Shown: one piece after another, positions 61,701-64,000 of the stretch
Layout of the letters: each line of letters opens with the position of its first letter
Numbering within the stretch: the stretch's first letter is position 1
Origin: CAYQVO01 sp964421085
GTDB lineage: Bacteria; Bdellovibrionota_C; UBA2361; CAYQVO01
Direction: 5' to 3'
Assembly (NCBI GenBank): GCA_964421085.1
Contig: CAYQVO010000018.1
Coordinates: 1 to 64,000 of the forward strand
DNA length: 64,000 nucleotides
Translations under genes and position numbers: made by a program
Notes under the pieces: generated by a model
What the model was told of the DNA's origin: nothing
Database searches by the model: none
The model's input: only the letters and a program-made list of their open reading frames with translations

Positions 61701-62531
61701 ATGGGAGCAATTCCACTTTTTCATTCCAAAGACAAACCTGAAATCATCACGGACAGCATCGCTCCCCGCATCTCCCCGCACCTGAAGAACCAATATCTTT
61801 CCGTTCCGCCTGAACTGCAGGCGCCGCTTGAAAACCTTCAACGGATCAACAAGGCCCTCTCGGATGCTCAGTTTCTCAAGACAGGTCCCGAGGAAAAGCA
61901 AAAGAGAATCGACGAATTAACGCGGCTCTTCGATGACGAATTTGAGACAATTCCCGCCTCTTCAAAGGTGAATACGGTCGAGAGACTTCTTTACTGCACA
62001 TGCTGTTCGCAGGCGGCTCTCTCCGTCATGAACAGGCAAGTGGACAGAAGACTGCGAAAGATAATCATCGGAATGATCCGGAAGGCTCAGGAGCGGCAGT
62101 TCCGGGACGGCAGGGAAAGTTACGATCTCTTCAATCTCCGTCAGACTATTCCACCTGTCGATGCGCACTTTAGAGGAGTGCTGGGTCTTTTCCGGTCGAG
62201 CAGTGACAGTTACGCTGCGGCCGCCTATGTCTATACTCTTCGAATCCTGGGTGATTCCCGCTGCGGTGCGGAGACTGAGATTGTCGATGCGGTTCATGTG
62301 AAAGTTCTTCAGAGCGTGGCAAAGGGCCCGCAGCCGAGAGGAACCAGCCGGTATGTTTACAGAGACGTCGAGGAGCTGTTGAGAGCTCTTGAGCATGGCG
62401 GAGTCGCAGTTCCCGAGGAACATCCCCTGCATCGGTACCTTGCAGAATTCATCGTACGCCTCAATCCGCGCAGGGAAGAACACCGGCCTTTATTCGAAGC
62501 GGTCAGAGACGCCCTGAACAGAAAAGCCTGA
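61701..62531 (+). CDS. Uncharacterised protein, 276 residues
   Basis: A helical cytoplasmic protein, with no membrane or signal segment. It includes CTCCSQAALSVMNRQVDRRL and FRGVLGLFRSSSDSYAAAAYV. A tail LHRYLAEFIVRLNPRREEH follows. I recognise no family. It reads away from tgt and converges with the SGNH hydrolase gene, ending 8 bases before it. The ATG at 61701 has no strong ribosome site. Confidence 0.5.
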   Translation: MGAIPLFHSKDKPEIITDSIAPRISPHLKNQYLSVPPELQAPLENLQRINKALSDAQFLKTGPEEKQKRIDELTRLFDDEFETIPASSKVNTVERLLYCTCCSQAALSVMNRQVDRRLRKIIIGMIRKAQERQFRDGRESYDLFNLRQTIPPVDAHFRGVLGLFRSSSDSYAAAAYVYTLRILGDSRCGAETEIVDAVHVKVLQSVAKGPQPRGTSRYVYRDVEELLRALEHGGVAVPEEHPLHRYLAEFIVRLNPRREEHRPLFEAVRDALNRKA

Positions 62532-62539
62532 TAGACGCG

Positions 62540-63394
62540 TCAGTCTGCGGCGAGAGGATCGCTCCTGAGTGAAAATATCTCTTTCCCGTCGGATTTTCCG
62601 TCTCCGTCGGTATCACGATTTGCCGGATCAGTGCCGAAACGCGCTTTTTCAAAGAGGTCGTAGACACCGTCCTTGTCGGCATCCGGACGGAGTTTTTTCA
62701 TCCGCTTTGGAAGCTTCTTCGTTATATATGTTACCAGAACCTGCGAAATCGCGGCATAACCCTTCGACGTCGGATGAATACCACCCGGCTGAAGGAGATG
62801 TTTATCCACCAGATCGAACCGCAGATCCGCCGGAGCATGAAGCGTGCTTCCCTTCAAAATCAGGCGATCAAGCTCCTTCATCCACGGGCCCTGGGAACCT
62901 CTGTTGGGAAGCATCATGACTGCGGTGACAACAAGCGGGGATGCCCCCTTGAGTTTTTTCACGTTCTTCTCTATTACAGAGCGAATTTCCCTCAAATTCC
63001 TGTACGTGGCCGCCGGCGCACCGAACAGCCATCGGTCATTTCTGCCGAGATCCAGAACGACTATATCGGACTCGCGAAGCGCAGCGACCTGTTTCGAGGA
63101 GCCGGGATGCCGAAACTCCCTTTTAAGCCCGGGAAGGAGTTCTACTGCCCTCATGCCGGAGACACCAAGGTTCAGAACACGCGCAAATCGCAGCCTTTTT
63201 GCCGTCCTGAGGACATAGCCCCCGCGGTTATTATTGTCAGTATCGCCAATTCCATAGACAAGACTGTCGCCCAGAACGGAAATCGTCAGTTTTTTATCGC
63301 AGTTGAAGTCCGGGATTTTGCGGATAAGCGGACACGAATATGCCGCACTCGAAAAAAGAAGAGTAAAGATAAAGAGAAAAGCCGTTTTCGCCAT
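62540..63394 (-). CDS. Secreted SGNH/GDSL hydrolase with Ca-binding TSP3-like tail
   Basis: A 284-residue secreted protein. ATG at 63394 (CGGGAC before it) gives a signal peptide (about 1-20, ending AAYS). The SGNH hydrolase motifs are present: TISVLGDSLVYGIGD (Ser about 43 in block I), LNLGVSGMRA (Gly block II), VVLDLGRNDRW (Asn block III) and LQPGGIHPTSKGYAA (His block V). The C-terminal 50 residues carry DADKDGVYDLFE and DTDGDGKSDGKE, Ca-binding TSP3/dockerin-like loops. Such enzymes are esterases or deacetylases of glycans or lipids. Substrate unknown. Confidence 0.86.
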   Translation of the reverse strand: MAKTAFLFIFTLLFSSAAYSCPLIRKIPDFNCDKKLTISVLGDSLVYGIGDTDNNNRGGYVLRTAKRLRFARVLNLGVSGMRAVELLPGLKREFRHPGSSKQVAALRESDIVVLDLGRNDRWLFGAPAATYRNLREIRSVIEKNVKKLKGASPLVVTAVMMLPNRGSQGPWMKELDRLILKGSTLHAPADLRFDLVDKHLLQPGGIHPTSKGYAAISQVLVTYITKKLPKRMKKLRPDADKDGVYDLFEKARFGTDPANRDTDGDGKSDGKEIFSLRSDPLAAD

Positions 63395-63545
63395 GTTGTC
63401 CCGGACACGATGCATTCACAAGTGATAACCAAACATGCCGCTGAAATCAAACTTTCCGCGAAAAACCCGGGCCGACAGTGTATTCAGGAGCGAAATATGA
63501 CAGGATTGAACGCGCAGTGAGGAAGCAGGAAGGAGGAATAAAGAT

Positions 63546-64000
63546 ATGAAATCTCCATTTTTTCCCGTCGTGCCGCGTATTCTTATCGTGCCGTGTTTTC
63601 TTGTCGTGCTGTGCGTGACAGTTCTCACCTCATGCGGCGGAGGCGGAACTTCCGGGTCCGGCTCGCCGACCATAAGGTTGCTTTCGGGCTACATTCACTC
63701 CGCCCCTGGAATACCACTGCCGGGCGTGACCGTGACTATCGAAGAAACGGGCGATTCTTCTCTGACTGATGACGCCGGACTTTTCCGAATCACCACGAGC
63801 CTTGCACCTGGTGATATACATCTTTTCCTGGAAAGCGGCGATTTTGAAGGAAGCACTGTCGTTAACGATATTCCGGAAGGTGTCACGGAAGTGGTTGTCG
63901 ATCTTTCAGTGAACCTCGATACTGCTCTGGTCCAGGTCGTATCAGTCAGAGTCATCGTCGGAGAGAGGCCGACTCCGACGTCTACTCCTTCCACGGAAAG
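63546..64000 (+). CDS. Lipoprotein with carboxypeptidase-regulatory-like domain (partial, runs off right edge)
   Basis: ATG at 63546 follows AGGAGGAA by about 6 bases. The frame is open to the window end, so only 151 residues are seen. The start is a signal peptide with lipobox LTSCGGGG (Cys about 30). About residues 45-115 form a carboxypeptidase-regulatory-like beta fold: LLSGYIHSAPGIPLPGVTVT, DSSLTDDAGLFRITTSLAPG. The visible end enters a Thr/Pro-rich linker, RPTPTSTPSTE, like that of the broken FG-GAP protein at 5360-6338. It is likely a surface-exposed multidomain lipoprotein. Confidence 0.8.
   Translation, partial: MKSPFFPVVPRILIVPCFLVVLCVTVLTSCGGGGTSGSGSPTIRLLSGYIHSAPGIPLPGVTVTIEETGDSSLTDDAGLFRITTSLAPGDIHLFLESGDFEGSTVVNDIPEGVTEVVVDLSVNLDTALVQVVSVRVIVGERPTPTSTPSTE

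Overview
The window looks like a chromosomal contig from an uncultured Gram-negative bacterium of moderate GC content. Evidence for a two-membrane envelope is a complete Tol-Pal cluster, two or more lipoproteins with clear lipoboxes, YajC-SecD-SecF, an O-antigen-ligase-like protein and a NodIJ-type ABC exporter. I cannot place the phylum: there is no rRNA, and the core proteins are generic. A long plant/cyanobacterial-type IspH, a eukaryote-like Ser/Thr kinase, thrombospondin type-3 Ca-binding repeats and Thr/Pro-rich (PTPTSTP) linkers on surface proteins would suit a candidate phylum with a complex envelope rather than a well-known proteobacterium. One 62-base N run at 3229-3290 marks a scaffold gap inside a gene.

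Layout. 1-7.1 kb is accessory: a bifunctional fucokinase/GDP-fucose pyrophosphorylase interrupted by the gap, a decayed SAM-methyltransferase, an AbiE-like nucleotidyltransferase/winged-helix pair, a broken FG-GAP surface protein, and a VapBC pair with a clear operator. 7.2-14.2 kb is housekeeping: polyprenyl diphosphate synthase, a FolK-FolP fusion, a laccase-domain protein, RluD and RibF. 14.2-19.5 kb is tolQ-tolR-tolA-tolB-pal-ybgF on the minus strand. 19.8-32.2 kb holds tpiA, an HD phosphohydrolase, a membrane Ser/Thr kinase with an overlapping zinc-ribbon/TSP3 partner, a CBS protein, a FapA/DUF342 protein, a sugar kinase and a lone type IV pilin-like protein. 32.3-41.3 kb runs on the minus strand as dksA-ispE, then rplY-pth-rpsF-rplI, then a LamG-like membrane protein, an O-antigen-ligase-like protein, a membrane protein and ispH. 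41.5-46 kb is mixed: a lone receiver domain, secreted proteins, a B12-binding radical SAM enzyme and a tiny Lys/Ala-rich protein. 46-53.4 kb is a tight chain on the minus strand: three glycosyltransferases, ligA, gltX and a DUF167 protein, joined by 1-4 nt overlaps. 53.5-64 kb has an NPCBM membrane protein, a YjfB-like peptide, a NodIJ-like exporter, tgt-yajC-secD-secF, a SGNH hydrolase with a Ca-binding tail, and the start of a lipoprotein that runs off the right edge.

How the genes work together. The isoprenoid genes (ispE, ispH, polyprenyl synthase) supply the lipid carrier needed by the glycosyltransferases and the O-antigen ligase. Fkp would supply GDP-fucose, and Tol-Pal, SecDF and NodIJ maintain or feed the envelope. 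The most noteworthy items are the kinase/zinc-ribbon-TSP3 pair, the CTG start of ispE overlapping the dksA stop, the VapBC operator over its promoter, the FolK-FolP fusion, the Lys/Ala-rich peptide with a CxxCxC head, and several small genes and pseudogenes that simple ORF calling would miss. I did not find a CRISPR array, an IS element, a tRNA or an rRNA. I see no single clearly new multi-gene system; the kinase pair is the closest candidate.
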